A stretch of DNA of 8,242 nt, taken from contig SLKL01000062.1 of NCBI GenBank assembly GCA_007134625.1, positions 1-8,242 of the forward strand, written 5' to 3'. The position numbers were made by a program, and so were the translations under genes. Below the pieces are notes generated by a model, which saw nothing but the letters and a program-made list of their open reading frames with translations, did no database searches and was not told where the DNA came from. Of the stretch, positions 1 through 6,845 are shown piece after piece. Source of the DNA: Saprospiraceae bacterium (GTDB lineage Bacteria > Bacteroidota > Bacteroidia > Chitinophagales > Saprospiraceae). How positions within the stretch are numbered: position 1 is the stretch's first letter; every line of letters starts with the position of its first letter.

Positions 1-26
1 ATGGGACAGGATGTTGACTGTAAAAC

Positions 27-108
27 GTGTTTAAAGTGTAAGGTTTAATGTGTAATTTGTCTTCCCACTTCCATCTTCCTACTTCCCTCTTCCAACCATT
101 ATCCGTTA
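27..108. repeat. Degenerate 7-bp periodic repeat region, left edge
   Basis: Non-coding DNA made of consecutive heptads. From 27 to 61 the units resemble A-N-GTNTA (for example AAGTGTA at 34, AGGTTTA at 41, ATGTGTA at 48). From 60 to 94 five units follow the pattern WCTTCCN (TCTTCCC, ACTTCCA and so on), then ACCATTA at 95 and TCCGTTA at 102. The two blocks are offset by 2 bp where they meet. Positions 65-100 are identical to 4514-4549. Heptanucleotide tandem repeats (STRR sequences) are known from cyanobacteria; relating this array to them is only an analogy. I see no gene or RNA in 1-143. Confidence 0.7.
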
Positions 109-112
109 CTTA

Positions 113-132
113 CCCTGAGCGGCGTCGAAGGG
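113..132. repeat. Dispersed imperfect palindrome CCCTGAGC...GAAGGG
   Basis: A 20-bp motif starting CCCTGAGC and ending GAAGGG, just downstream of the stop codon of the membrane protein gene at 144-629. It belongs to a type of short imperfect palindrome (CCCTGAGC-N-GTCGAAGGG) that, from general knowledge, recurs in intergenic DNA of many unrelated bacteria. Base pairing is weak (CCCT with AGGG and little inside) and no T-run follows, so I do not call it a terminator. Confidence 0.45.
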
Positions 133-143
133 TCAATTTTCAA

Positions 144-629
144 TTAATCATGAAACTCCCGAATCTCCTCCTCACTTAGCTTCAGGTCGGTGAATACTTT
201 TTGTTGCGTAGGTCGCTTCAGATAGAGAATTGCAAGGACTGCTAAAGCAATCATGATGCTGAATAAATTTCCGGTTGAATAGGCGAACACAGCATTTATC
301 AGACACCCCCCTTCAAGTAATGCAAAACTCAGGATAGATGATTTTTTATATTCAAAGAGTTTGTCATCAAGTGTTGATAAACCACGAATCTTTGGCAAAC
401 TTCTCTTGAACATTAACTGAGAAAAAAACACTCCGGCTATAGCTATAAACAGCCCTATGAATTCTATCAGAAAACCAGGTCTAATTTCATAGCCCCCAAA
501 AGTCATGTCGCTAATGTAATAAAACACGATAATGATGAGCAATGCACCTACAGTCAGAGCAGTATGCATAAGTAAAAGCTGCTTAAGCCAGTCTTTTCCG
601 TTTTTCCAGACGTGAAGTTCATTTTTCAT
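144..629 (-). CDS. Four-helix membrane protein of unknown function, copy a
   Basis: I do not recognise a named family. The 161-residue product has a short charged N-terminus with the motif WKNGKDWLKQ (residues 8-17), four hydrophobic segments at about 18-40, 53-74, 97-117 and 120-137, and a charged cytoplasmic-looking tail with YLKRP (136-140) and LSEEEI (151-156). It is a clear paralogue of the 163-residue protein at 7508-7999: both share the WKNG.(D/E)WL start, the ISD...GGYE segment after helix 1, the LDNKL/LDDKL loop, YLKRP and the DL/DM-x-LS-x-EE tail. No enzyme motif or conserved metal ligand is visible. The ATG at 629 was chosen because it aligns with the start of the paralogue; there is no Shine-Dalgarno sequence, as usual in Bacteroidota. 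It lies 160 bp downstream of the large secreted protein gene and seems to begin a third copy of the local cassette. The stop codon (144-146) lies within a TCAATTT/TCAATTA heptad pair. Confidence 0.85.
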   Translation of the reverse strand: MKNELHVWKNGKDWLKQLLLMHTALTVGALLIIIVFYYISDMTFGGYEIRPGFLIEFIGLFIAIAGVFFSQLMFKRSLPKIRGLSTLDDKLFEYKKSSILSFALLEGGCLINAVFAYSTGNLFSIMIALAVLAILYLKRPTQQKVFTDLKLSEEEIREFHD

Positions 630-789
630 AGGATATTTTTATTTGAATCAATTCCAAAAACATCATTTTCAATTTTCAACCTTCAATTTTCAATTTTGAT
701 TTTCCATTTATCTCCCCCTTAATCCATGATTCATACCAAATTTATTAAATCAAACTCGTTCTCCGAATTAACTTAAAATCAAATAGAAA
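630..789. other. Spacer between secreted protein gene and membrane protein copy a
   Basis: This 160-bp AT-rich spacer holds a 7-bp periodic run at 666-700 (described separately). I see no hairpin followed by a T-run on the minus strand and no convincing promoter box, so it is unclear whether the gene at 144-629 is read through from the secreted protein gene or has its own promoter. Confidence 0.5.
666..700. repeat. Five-unit 7-bp periodic repeat (TTTTCAA type)
   Basis: Five consecutive heptads: TTTTCAA at 666, 673 and 687, the variant CCTTCAA at 680 and TTTTGAT at 694. Same period as the arrays at 27-108 and 4516-4585 but with a different unit sequence, in the spacer upstream of the membrane protein gene at 144-629. 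Confidence 0.7.
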
Positions 790-3700
790 TCACTTTTTAA
801 CAAACTGCTCTTTAAACACCTCTCCACCCTGATGAATCCGGATAAAATAAATCCCGGCACTTAGTCCACTCACATCAAGATGACTTTGTTGATCGTGCTG
901 AATAGAGTTGAATTTAACCAATTTTCCTGCTGAATCAAATATGGTAATATCTATCTCCCCTTTCAGGTCTTTGGATTGGATGATCAAATACTCCTCAACC
1001 GGATTGGGGAAAACGTTTACCTCTTTTTGCTCATTCAACAATTCTCCGGCTGATACGTCCATATCAATCACCACAGTAAAACAATTAGGGTCGCCTTCGC
1101 CACATTCATTAGTTGCTGTTACGCAAATTTCGTACTCACCTATGCTGTGGAAAACAATATCCAACACACTTCCCGGATTTCCATTAATGATGGTATAGTC
1201 GCCAGAGTCAGCGTTTACCTCCCAGTGGTATATAATAATCGGTATGCTATCTTGCGGAGCATTGGTTATCTCAAAAGAGATTGCGGTGTCAACTTCGGCG
1301 ATTGTGTCTCCCTGTACATTCAGTAAATTTGGTTTTAAATCATTTAAATCAAATCGAAAAAAGCCAGCTATATATCGACAAGCTTCTTCAGGTTCACCAT
1401 CAAAAGTCATCTGTACATGCCATTCAAAGATTTCAACCCTTTCATTAAACCACTCCTCTATATCAATGACAATACCATTTAATGAGTCATTTGGGACAAG
1501 AAAATCCCCAGATTCAATGGTATCAGGATCTGCAAATGGATTAACCCTTATCCATTTCCAGCTTATTTCTTCTTCGCCAAAACCGGGCTGTATCCATGGA
1601 TTAGGAGACACATTCTGATCCGGGATAATGAAAATCTCATTATCTATACAAACCGGTTCGTCCCAGAATACCTCCAAATCTAAAACTATTAAATCAAGAG
1701 TAAAAAAGCTATCGCATTGGTAAGTTGCTCCGGGATCTGAAGCTTGTGTGATGAATATACTGTTGTCTTCACCGTAAAATCCGGTTTGGGTAAAAATTTG
1801 ACCATCGGGCATTTGAAAACCATCCCCCGAGCAAATTACTGCCGATATCAGGGTTTTGTCGTCGATGTTATCAGGGATAACATACAGATTTAGGATTGTC
1901 TCTACTTCACACATAAATGCATTTACGGAAATTGTATCAAATTGATATTCACCCGGAACATCAAATCCCGGAATAGTGCCAATTACTTCCCCAAAGGCAT
2001 CCACCCAAGTGTAATCCTGTCTTAGGCATATAGTGTCCATAAACTGAAAATCCTCTAATGGAACTACCGGAAACGAAATACAATTCAGTTCACTTGAACT
2101 ACATTGGTTGGAAGCTTGCACGCAAACACTGAATTCTCCTTCCTCCGGAAAATCCAAGATAATAGGAATTTCACCGGCTGTTGTTCTTTCAATTTCAACA
2201 ATTGAACCATCAGAATGGTCTTCTAATGTCCAGATGTAGGTACAGGCTCCTTCAATTGAACCATGATAAGAGAATTCCACTCCCTGAGCGCCAATACATA
2301 TGGTATCATTCAAAACATAATCAATAAATATTTCTTCCAGATTGAAACTGTCCAATTCAGGTGCATCATCTGCACTTAAAACTTCCGTCACCTCAAACCT
2401 ACAGCGATCACCTTCATAACCATCTACCATCAGACCGTAAACTCTACCGGGAACTACATCTACTTCTATTTCTATCTCCCCTGATTGTGGGTTTAATAAC
2501 CAATCACAGGATGTAAGAAGTTCCTGCTCATCAGGAAGTAGTCCCTGTGCATTTTGGTCAAAAATAATAGCACATGGCAATTCAAATAGGGCAACCCTCA
2601 CGCCATCCTCGTTGGAACAATCATCGATTTCAGCAAGAATGTGAAAGAGGCTATCTCCTGCGGTAAAATTATACCAAAGTGGATTAGTAATTTCAATATT
2701 GGCATCACAAATGCTCAGGCTGTCCTGATGTGTAGATTCAGGTAGATCAAAGCATAGATTTTCCAGGCTTTCAACTGTGCAATGTACAGGATTTTGGTTA
2801 AAATAGAAGCCTCCTGAAGTAATACAATCTTCCGGTTCTATCAAGCTTACCATAGCAGTCCTTTGACAACCATTTCCATCTGTTACGACAACTGTGTAAG
2901 TTCCTCCTCCTAGATTATCTGCTGTTGCAGTATTCTGAGGAGGATCGGTATCCCATGAATAGGAGAAACCACCTACACCACCTTCTGCAACAACAGTAGC
3001 AGACCCGTCCTCACATCCCGGGCAGGATGGGTTTACAAAACTAGTGGTCAATACAATATCGTCAGGCTCTTCAATGGTTATAGCACCTACTTCCTCACAA
3101 TCATTTGCATCAGTTAGGGTATAAAAATAGTCTCCGGCAGCTAAATCACTCAAACTCACTCCAAAATCCCCACTCGACCAATTGACCTGATAGGGCGGCG
3201 TTCCACCATCAATAATCAAACTTATTTCTCCATCCTCTTCTCCGTGACAAGATACATCCTGTTTGAACTCATTAATAAATATGGGATCGGGTTCGCTGAC
3301 AAAATACGAGGCAGTGGCGGTACAGCTATTTTCATCAGTAACGGTTACAGAATAATTTCCTGAACTCAGATTGAAAATACTTTCACCACTCTCACCATTT
3401 GACCAATTGAAGGAAAACTGTCCTGTGCCTCCCGAGGCACTTACACTTATAGATCCGTCTGCAGCTGCAAAACAACTTACATTTATTTGGTTTGATAGCT
3501 GAATTTCGATCTGATCAGGTTCACTGATTTCAACTGTCGTAGAAGCACTGCTTCCGGCATCATCAGTGACTGTCACTTCATGGATGCCGGCATTTAATTG
3601 AGTGGCAATGGGGCCACTTTCTCCGTTTGACCAGCTAAAAGTATAACTACCTTCGCCCCCGCTTGCCTCTGCTTCAGCCGTTCCGTCAAAACCTCCAAAG

Positions 3701-4293
3701 CAACTTACATCAGTACTTGAAATAATCATTATCTCCAATGGATCTACCATAGGTTCAAAATCAAGCTCCAACACTGTAGTAACTATGAAATCATTACTGC
3801 TAGCACCATTGCCGTCTGCAATATTTCCAGCACCATAGAAAGTTACCGTAGATGAATTGGGCATAGCAGGTGCTGTCCAATCCACAGTCCACTCTACTTC
3901 ATTGTCAACTGGAAAATTTAAGCCCGGGTTATGCTTAAAATAAGTTCTACCTAATTGAGAAGATATGGTTGAACTTGGCGATGGGTTACTCAATTCTCCA
4001 ATGTTGTCATCATTTTCGTCCAATGCAACTATCTGAAATCCGGCTCTCTCTGCAAGTCCATTGGGATTGGTAAGCCTGACAGTTACTGTATATGTTGCTC
4101 CTGGAGTAATTAAAGGATCTAAGCCATCTATTTCAATATCTCCATCCAAGCCAAGTGGGTTGCCACCTCCATGACAAGAGGCACAGGTCGATTCCCCGGG
4201 TGCTCCGGTACGTCCATCGGGAGGACTACTGAAAAAGCTGAATAGAATTACGCTAAGAAAAATTGCAGTGATGAGGTAGAATTTACTGTTCAT
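790..4293 (-). CDS. Large T9SS-secreted protein with CxxCH anchor-V-like domain and SprB repeats (SecB)
   Basis: A 1167-residue cell-surface or secreted protein, probably an adhesin-like or structural surface protein; the exact role is unknown. Visible domains in order: a Sec signal peptide (about 1-22, no lipobox cysteine, so not an LspA substrate); a choice-of-anchor-V or Reeler-like domain (about 24-185) opening with TGAPGESTCASCHGGG, whose C37-x-x-C40-H41 is a possible haem c site; four SprB-type repeats (about 196-259, 272-336, 347-411, 422-487) with VSC..., WSNG, VTVTD and a closing EP; a C-terminal part (488-1090) shared with the 716-residue neighbour, containing PKD-like stretches near 660-745 and 990-1077; and a type A T9SS sorting domain (about 1093-1167) starting VFPNPVEEYL and ending in basic KK. 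That sorting domain directs export through the type IX system and removal or anchoring at the outer surface. The many cysteines suggest disulphides, fitting an extracellular place. The ATG at 4293 gives a perfect signal peptide matching that of the paralogue. Confidence 0.9.
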   Translation of the reverse strand: MNSKFYLITAIFLSVILFSFFSSPPDGRTGAPGESTCASCHGGGNPLGLDGDIEIDGLDPLITPGATYTVTVRLTNPNGLAERAGFQIVALDENDDNIGELSNPSPSSTISSQLGRTYFKHNPGLNFPVDNEVEWTVDWTAPAMPNSSTVTFYGAGNIADGNGASSNDFIVTTVLELDFEPMVDPLEIMIISSTDVSCFGGFDGTAEAEASGGEGSYTFSWSNGESGPIATQLNAGIHEVTVTDDAGSSASTTVEISEPDQIEIQLSNQINVSCFAAADGSISVSASGGTGQFSFNWSNGESGESIFNLSSGNYSVTVTDENSCTATASYFVSEPDPIFINEFKQDVSCHGEEDGEISLIIDGGTPPYQVNWSSGDFGVSLSDLAAGDYFYTLTDANDCEEVGAITIEEPDDIVLTTSFVNPSCPGCEDGSATVVAEGGVGGFSYSWDTDPPQNTATADNLGGGTYTVVVTDGNGCQRTAMVSLIEPEDCITSGGFYFNQNPVHCTVESLENLCFDLPESTHQDSLSICDANIEITNPLWYNFTAGDSLFHILAEIDDCSNEDGVRVALFELPCAIIFDQNAQGLLPDEQELLTSCDWLLNPQSGEIEIEVDVVPGRVYGLMVDGYEGDRCRFEVTEVLSADDAPELDSFNLEEIFIDYVLNDTICIGAQGVEFSYHGSIEGACTYIWTLEDHSDGSIVEIERTTAGEIPIILDFPEEGEFSVCVQASNQCSSSELNCISFPVVPLEDFQFMDTICLRQDYTWVDAFGEVIGTIPGFDVPGEYQFDTISVNAFMCEVETILNLYVIPDNIDDKTLISAVICSGDGFQMPDGQIFTQTGFYGEDNSIFITQASDPGATYQCDSFFTLDLIVLDLEVFWDEPVCIDNEIFIIPDQNVSPNPWIQPGFGEEEISWKWIRVNPFADPDTIESGDFLVPNDSLNGIVIDIEEWFNERVEIFEWHVQMTFDGEPEEACRYIAGFFRFDLNDLKPNLLNVQGDTIAEVDTAISFEITNAPQDSIPIIIYHWEVNADSGDYTIINGNPGSVLDIVFHSIGEYEICVTATNECGEGDPNCFTVVIDMDVSAGELLNEQKEVNVFPNPVEEYLIIQSKDLKGEIDITIFDSAGKLVKFNSIQHDQQSHLDVSGLSAGIYFIRIHQGGEVFKEQFVKK
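2833..3708 (-). repeat. Four tandem SprB-type repeats within the 1167-residue protein
   Basis: Four diverged units of about 64-75 residues (residues 196-487). Each has a cysteine near its start (C198, C274, C349, C424), a DG pair, a double glycine, WSNG or a similar aromatic turn, a TD/N motif and a terminal EP. The family is named after the gliding adhesin SprB of Flavobacterium johnsoniae. The 716-residue paralogue lacks this block apart from a short scar. Confidence 0.8.
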
Positions 4294-4302
4294 AAGCCGG
4301 TA

Positions 4303-4331
4303 GATTTTGGGTAAAGTTATTAATAAAACTA
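4303..4331 (-). promoter_or_regulatory. Leader motif and weak promoter-like box before the 1167-residue gene
   Basis: On the minus strand a box TAGTTTTA (4324-4331) is one base off the Bacteroidota -7 consensus TAnnTTTG. It is followed by the leader sequence AATAACTTTACCCAAAATC (4303-4321), ending 9 bp before the ATG. Both are conserved at the same place before the paralogue at 4590-6740, where the box matches the consensus exactly. No good -33 TTTG is visible, so the promoter call is tentative. Confidence 0.3.
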
Positions 4332-4378
4332 TAAAAAATAAAACAAGCCTTTAACTTTTCATTTTTTCTTGAGAAAAC

Positions 4379-4428
4379 TTACCATTTTTGACAAAGCACA
4401 AGTAACCTGCTATACCTTTTGCAATAGC
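4379..4428 (-). pseudogene. Decayed 3' end of a second lspA
   Basis: The minus strand reads as the last 17 residues of LspA with one base missing. Restoring the base gives I-A-I-A-K-G-I-A-G-L-L-V-L-C-Q-K-W-stop, against M-A-I-V-T-G-L-A-G-L-L-V-L-Y-R-K-W-stop in the intact gene at 6846-7484. The downstream flank up to the next gene start is also alike (4307-4378 against about 6774-6845), so the homology is not limited to coding bases. The rest of the gene, including both catalytic aspartates, is absent. Confidence 0.8.
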
Positions 4429-4502
4429 AATAAACCCCCTATGAACTCCAGTACAGAATCAGAATTATTTTCAATACCTCAAAAAGTGATGTCGCTGATA
4501 TC
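4429..4502 (-). pseudogene. Decayed internal fragment of a third four-helix membrane protein gene
   Basis: Minus-strand translation gives D-I-S-D-I-T-F-stop-G-I-E...S-V-L-E-F-I-G-G, matching Y-I-S-D-M-T-F-G-G-Y-E...F-L-I-E-F-I-G of the protein at 144-629 (nucleotides about 437-519). It has an in-frame TGA and a likely 1-base deletion after EFIG, so it cannot be functional. It is fused directly to the decayed lspA end; both intact parents contain the heptamer CTATAGC at the matching point (437-443 and 6890-6896), and the fusion has CAATAGC at 4422-4428, suggesting deletion at a microhomology. Confidence 0.7.
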
Positions 4503-4515
4503 AGGATGAAATTCC

Positions 4516-4585
4516 ACTTCCATCTTCCTACTTCCCTCTTCCAACCATTGTCAATTATCCATTATCAATTATCCATTATCAAAAA
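4516..4585. repeat. Ten consecutive degenerate heptads
   Basis: An unbroken 7-bp period over 70 bp: four WCTTCCN units (4516-4543), ACCATTG, then TCAATTA and TCCATTA alternating twice (4551-4578), then TCAAAAA. The first part (4514-4549) is identical to 65-100 near the left edge. The array lies between the decayed membrane-protein fragment and the end of the 716-residue gene, 4 bp from its stop codon. Confidence 0.75.
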
Positions 4586-4589
4586 TAAA

Positions 4590-6740
4590 TCACTTTTTAA
4601 CAAACTGCTTCTTTAACACCTCTCCACCCTGATGAATCCGGATAAAATAAATCCCGGCACTTAGTCCACTCACATCAAGGTGACTTTGGTGATCGTGCTG
4701 AATAGAGTTAAATTTAACCAATTTTCCTGCTGAATCAAATATGGTGATATCTATCTCTCCTTTCAGGTCTTTGGATTGGATGATCAAATACTCCTCAACC
4801 GGATTGGGGAAAACGTTTACCTCTTTTTGTTCCGTCAATAATTCACCAGTTGAAACATCGGTATCGATTACCACAGTAAAACAATGAGGCTCGCCTTCGC
4901 CACATTCATTAGTTCCTGTTACGCATATTTCGTACTCACCTACACTGTGGAAAACGATATCCAATACACTTCCGGGACTCCCATTTATTATGGTGTAATC
5001 GTTGCTGTCAGCACTTATCTCCCAGTGGTATAAAATAGTCGGTATGCTATCTTGCGGAGCATTGGTTATCTCAAAAGAGATCTCAGTGTCAACTTCGGCA
5101 ATTGTGGGTCCCTGTACAAATGGAATATTTGGTCTAAAATCATTAAAATCAATTCGGATAAAACCGGCTATATATTGACAAGTTTCTTCTGGTTCTCCGT
5201 TAAAAGTCATTTGTACATGCCATTCAAAAGTTTCAATATCCTGAGTAAAATGAAGATCTTTATCTAAAGTAAAGAAACCATCCAAACTATCAAGCGGGCC
5301 TATAGCTTTTGAGCTTATGGTAGTACCATCACTTGCTCGAATTAATTGCCAACCTAATTCTTCGCCACCAAAACCAGGTAGTAAAAAAGGATTATAAGAA
5401 ATAATAGTATCCGGGAAAATGAAAATCTGATTATTGACACAGACAGGGTCATCCCAAAACATCAATATATCCAAAACTATTAAATCAAGAGTAAAAAAGC
5501 TATCACATTGATAAGTTGCTCCGGGTTCTGATGATTGAGTGATAAATATACTGTTGTCTTCGCCATAAAAGCCGGTCGCTGTAAATATTTGACCATCAGG
5601 CATTTGATATCCTTGCCCCAGACAAATTACCGCAGAGATTGGGGTTTTGTCATCGATGTTATCATCAATAATATGGAGATTTAGAAAAGACTCCACCTCG
5701 CAGCCCTCTTGGTTTACAGCAATAGTATCAAATTGAAAATCGCCGACACTATCACTTGGAGGAATATTTAAAAGAACTTCTCCAAAAGGTCCAATCCAAT
5801 TGCATTCAGTCCTTTTGCAAATAGTGTCCACAGTAAAAAATGGATCCGGGGAAAGAATTTGAATTTCTATACAAACAAAATCAGTAGTATCACAAATGTT
5901 CGAAGCAGCAACACAAAAATTATAATGCCCATAATCATTAAAATGTATGGATACCTCAATAAGATCGCTATTTTGAATGATTTCAAATTCCCCGGAATTT
6001 AAATCTTCTTTGGTCCAAACATATGTACATGCACCCGGAATCTTGTTCTCAATGAAAAAAATTACAGTCTCATCAATAACACATGTTGGAGGTCCTAAAA
6101 CCTCATCATATGAAATTTCCCCTAAATCATCGTCCAACTCAGGTGCATCTCCGGCCCTAATAACTTCCGTCACCTCAAATTGACAACGATCACCTTCCCA
6201 ACCATCTATCATTAGTCCATATGCTTTTCCAACGACTAGGTCTAACTCTATTTCCAATTCCCCAACCTGAGGATTGAGCAACCAACTACAATCGGTTAGT
6301 AAAAATGAACCATCGGGGAGGACTCCCTCTGAACCGGATTCAAAATGCTGAGCACAATCCAGTTCAAACACAGCCACTTTAAGTCCATTTCCCTGAGCAC
6401 AATTATCGATTTCAGCGAGAATATGAAACAGGCTGTCCCCTGCGATAAAATTATACCAAAGCGGGTTAGTAAGTTCAATTGTGGTATCACAAACGCTCAG
6501 GACATCTTGATGTGTAGATTCAGGCAGATCAAAACATAGGTTTTCCAGACTTGAGACCGAGCAATTTACGGGATTTTGATTAAAATAGAAGCCTCCTGAT
6601 GTAATACAATCATTGGAATCAGCCAACGTAAAAAGTTGATCACTCAGTGGTCCGGCATGCCCCTCTATTGGATTGCTGAAAAAACTGAATAGAATTACGC
6701 TGAGAAAAATTGCAGTAATGATGTGAAATTTGTTGTTCAT
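4590..6740 (-). CDS. T9SS-secreted protein, shortened paralogue of the 1167-residue protein (SecA)
   Basis: A 716-residue predicted surface or secreted protein of unknown role. It has a Sec signal peptide (about 1-22) nearly identical to that of its neighbour and without a lipobox, a short linker (23-44), then a cysteine-rich region (45-640) aligning along its length with residues 490-1091 of the 1167-residue protein, including two PKD-like stretches (about 215-296 and 538-626, the latter with GEYEICVTGTNECGEG). It ends in a type A T9SS sorting domain (about 642-716, VFPNPVEEYL to FVKK) for export by the type IX system. The CxxCH domain and SprB repeats are missing; the linker PLSDQLFTLADSNDC resembles the end of SprB repeat 3 of the neighbour (SLSD...YTLTDANDC), so an internal deletion is likely. 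The gene follows lspA by 105 bp and has its own promoter-like box. The ATG at 6740 gives a complete signal peptide. Confidence 0.88.
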   Translation of the reverse strand: MNNKFHIITAIFLSVILFSFFSNPIEGHAGPLSDQLFTLADSNDCITSGGFYFNQNPVNCSVSSLENLCFDLPESTHQDVLSVCDTTIELTNPLWYNFIAGDSLFHILAEIDNCAQGNGLKVAVFELDCAQHFESGSEGVLPDGSFLLTDCSWLLNPQVGELEIELDLVVGKAYGLMIDGWEGDRCQFEVTEVIRAGDAPELDDDLGEISYDEVLGPPTCVIDETVIFFIENKIPGACTYVWTKEDLNSGEFEIIQNSDLIEVSIHFNDYGHYNFCVAASNICDTTDFVCIEIQILSPDPFFTVDTICKRTECNWIGPFGEVLLNIPPSDSVGDFQFDTIAVNQEGCEVESFLNLHIIDDNIDDKTPISAVICLGQGYQMPDGQIFTATGFYGEDNSIFITQSSEPGATYQCDSFFTLDLIVLDILMFWDDPVCVNNQIFIFPDTIISYNPFLLPGFGGEELGWQLIRASDGTTISSKAIGPLDSLDGFFTLDKDLHFTQDIETFEWHVQMTFNGEPEETCQYIAGFIRIDFNDFRPNIPFVQGPTIAEVDTEISFEITNAPQDSIPTILYHWEISADSNDYTIINGSPGSVLDIVFHSVGEYEICVTGTNECGEGEPHCFTVVIDTDVSTGELLTEQKEVNVFPNPVEEYLIIQSKDLKGEIDITIFDSAGKLVKFNSIQHDHQSHLDVSGLSAGIYFIRIHQGGEVLKKQFVKK

Positions 6741-6748
6741 AGTAATGA

Positions 6749-6787
6749 GATTTTGCGTAAAGTTATTGAATTTTGGGTAAAGTCATT
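6749..6787 (-). repeat. Tandem 19/20-bp duplication in the leader of the 716-residue gene
   Basis: Two adjacent copies of a leader motif (6749-6767 and 6768-6787), reading AATAACTTTACGCAAAATC and AATGACTTTACCCAAAATTC on the minus strand. The paralogous gene has a single copy (4303-4321). The motif sits between the promoter-like box and the start codon, so it would be in the 5' untranslated region if that promoter is used. Confidence 0.65.
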
Positions 6788-6789
6788 AA

Positions 6790-6797
6790 CAAAACTA
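6790..6797 (-). promoter_or_regulatory. Candidate Bacteroidota -7 box (TAGTTTTG)
   Basis: The minus strand reads TAGTTTTG, an exact match to TAnnTTTG, the -7 box used by the primary sigma factor of Bacteroidota. It lies 49 bp before the ATG of the 716-residue gene. The expected TTTG near -33 is not clear in the AT-rich upstream DNA, so this rests on one box and on partial conservation before the paralogue. Confidence 0.4.
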
Positions 6798-6845
6798 CAA
6801 AAAACAAAATAAATCCTTAACTTTTCATTTTTTTCTTGAGTAAAC

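Noticed and set aside
1244..1618. Open frame of 124 codons on the plus strand, and a similar one at 908-1198
   Set aside because: Both lie antisense inside the 1167-residue gene, whose domains are clear through this stretch. Their translations show no recognisable domain, signal peptide or start context.
2833..3708. CRISPR-like or satellite DNA in the repeated part of the large gene
   Set aside because: The repeats are protein-level SprB units with strong nucleotide divergence in one open frame; there are no identical direct repeats with regular spacers.
4225..4293. Secreted proteins as lipoprotein substrates of the neighbouring LspA
   Set aside because: Neither signal peptide has a lipobox cysteine; both look like signal peptidase I substrates followed by T9SS export.
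4516..4585. Transcription terminator after the 716-residue gene
   Set aside because: The region is a directly repeated 7-bp array without a stable inverted repeat followed by a T-run on the minus strand.
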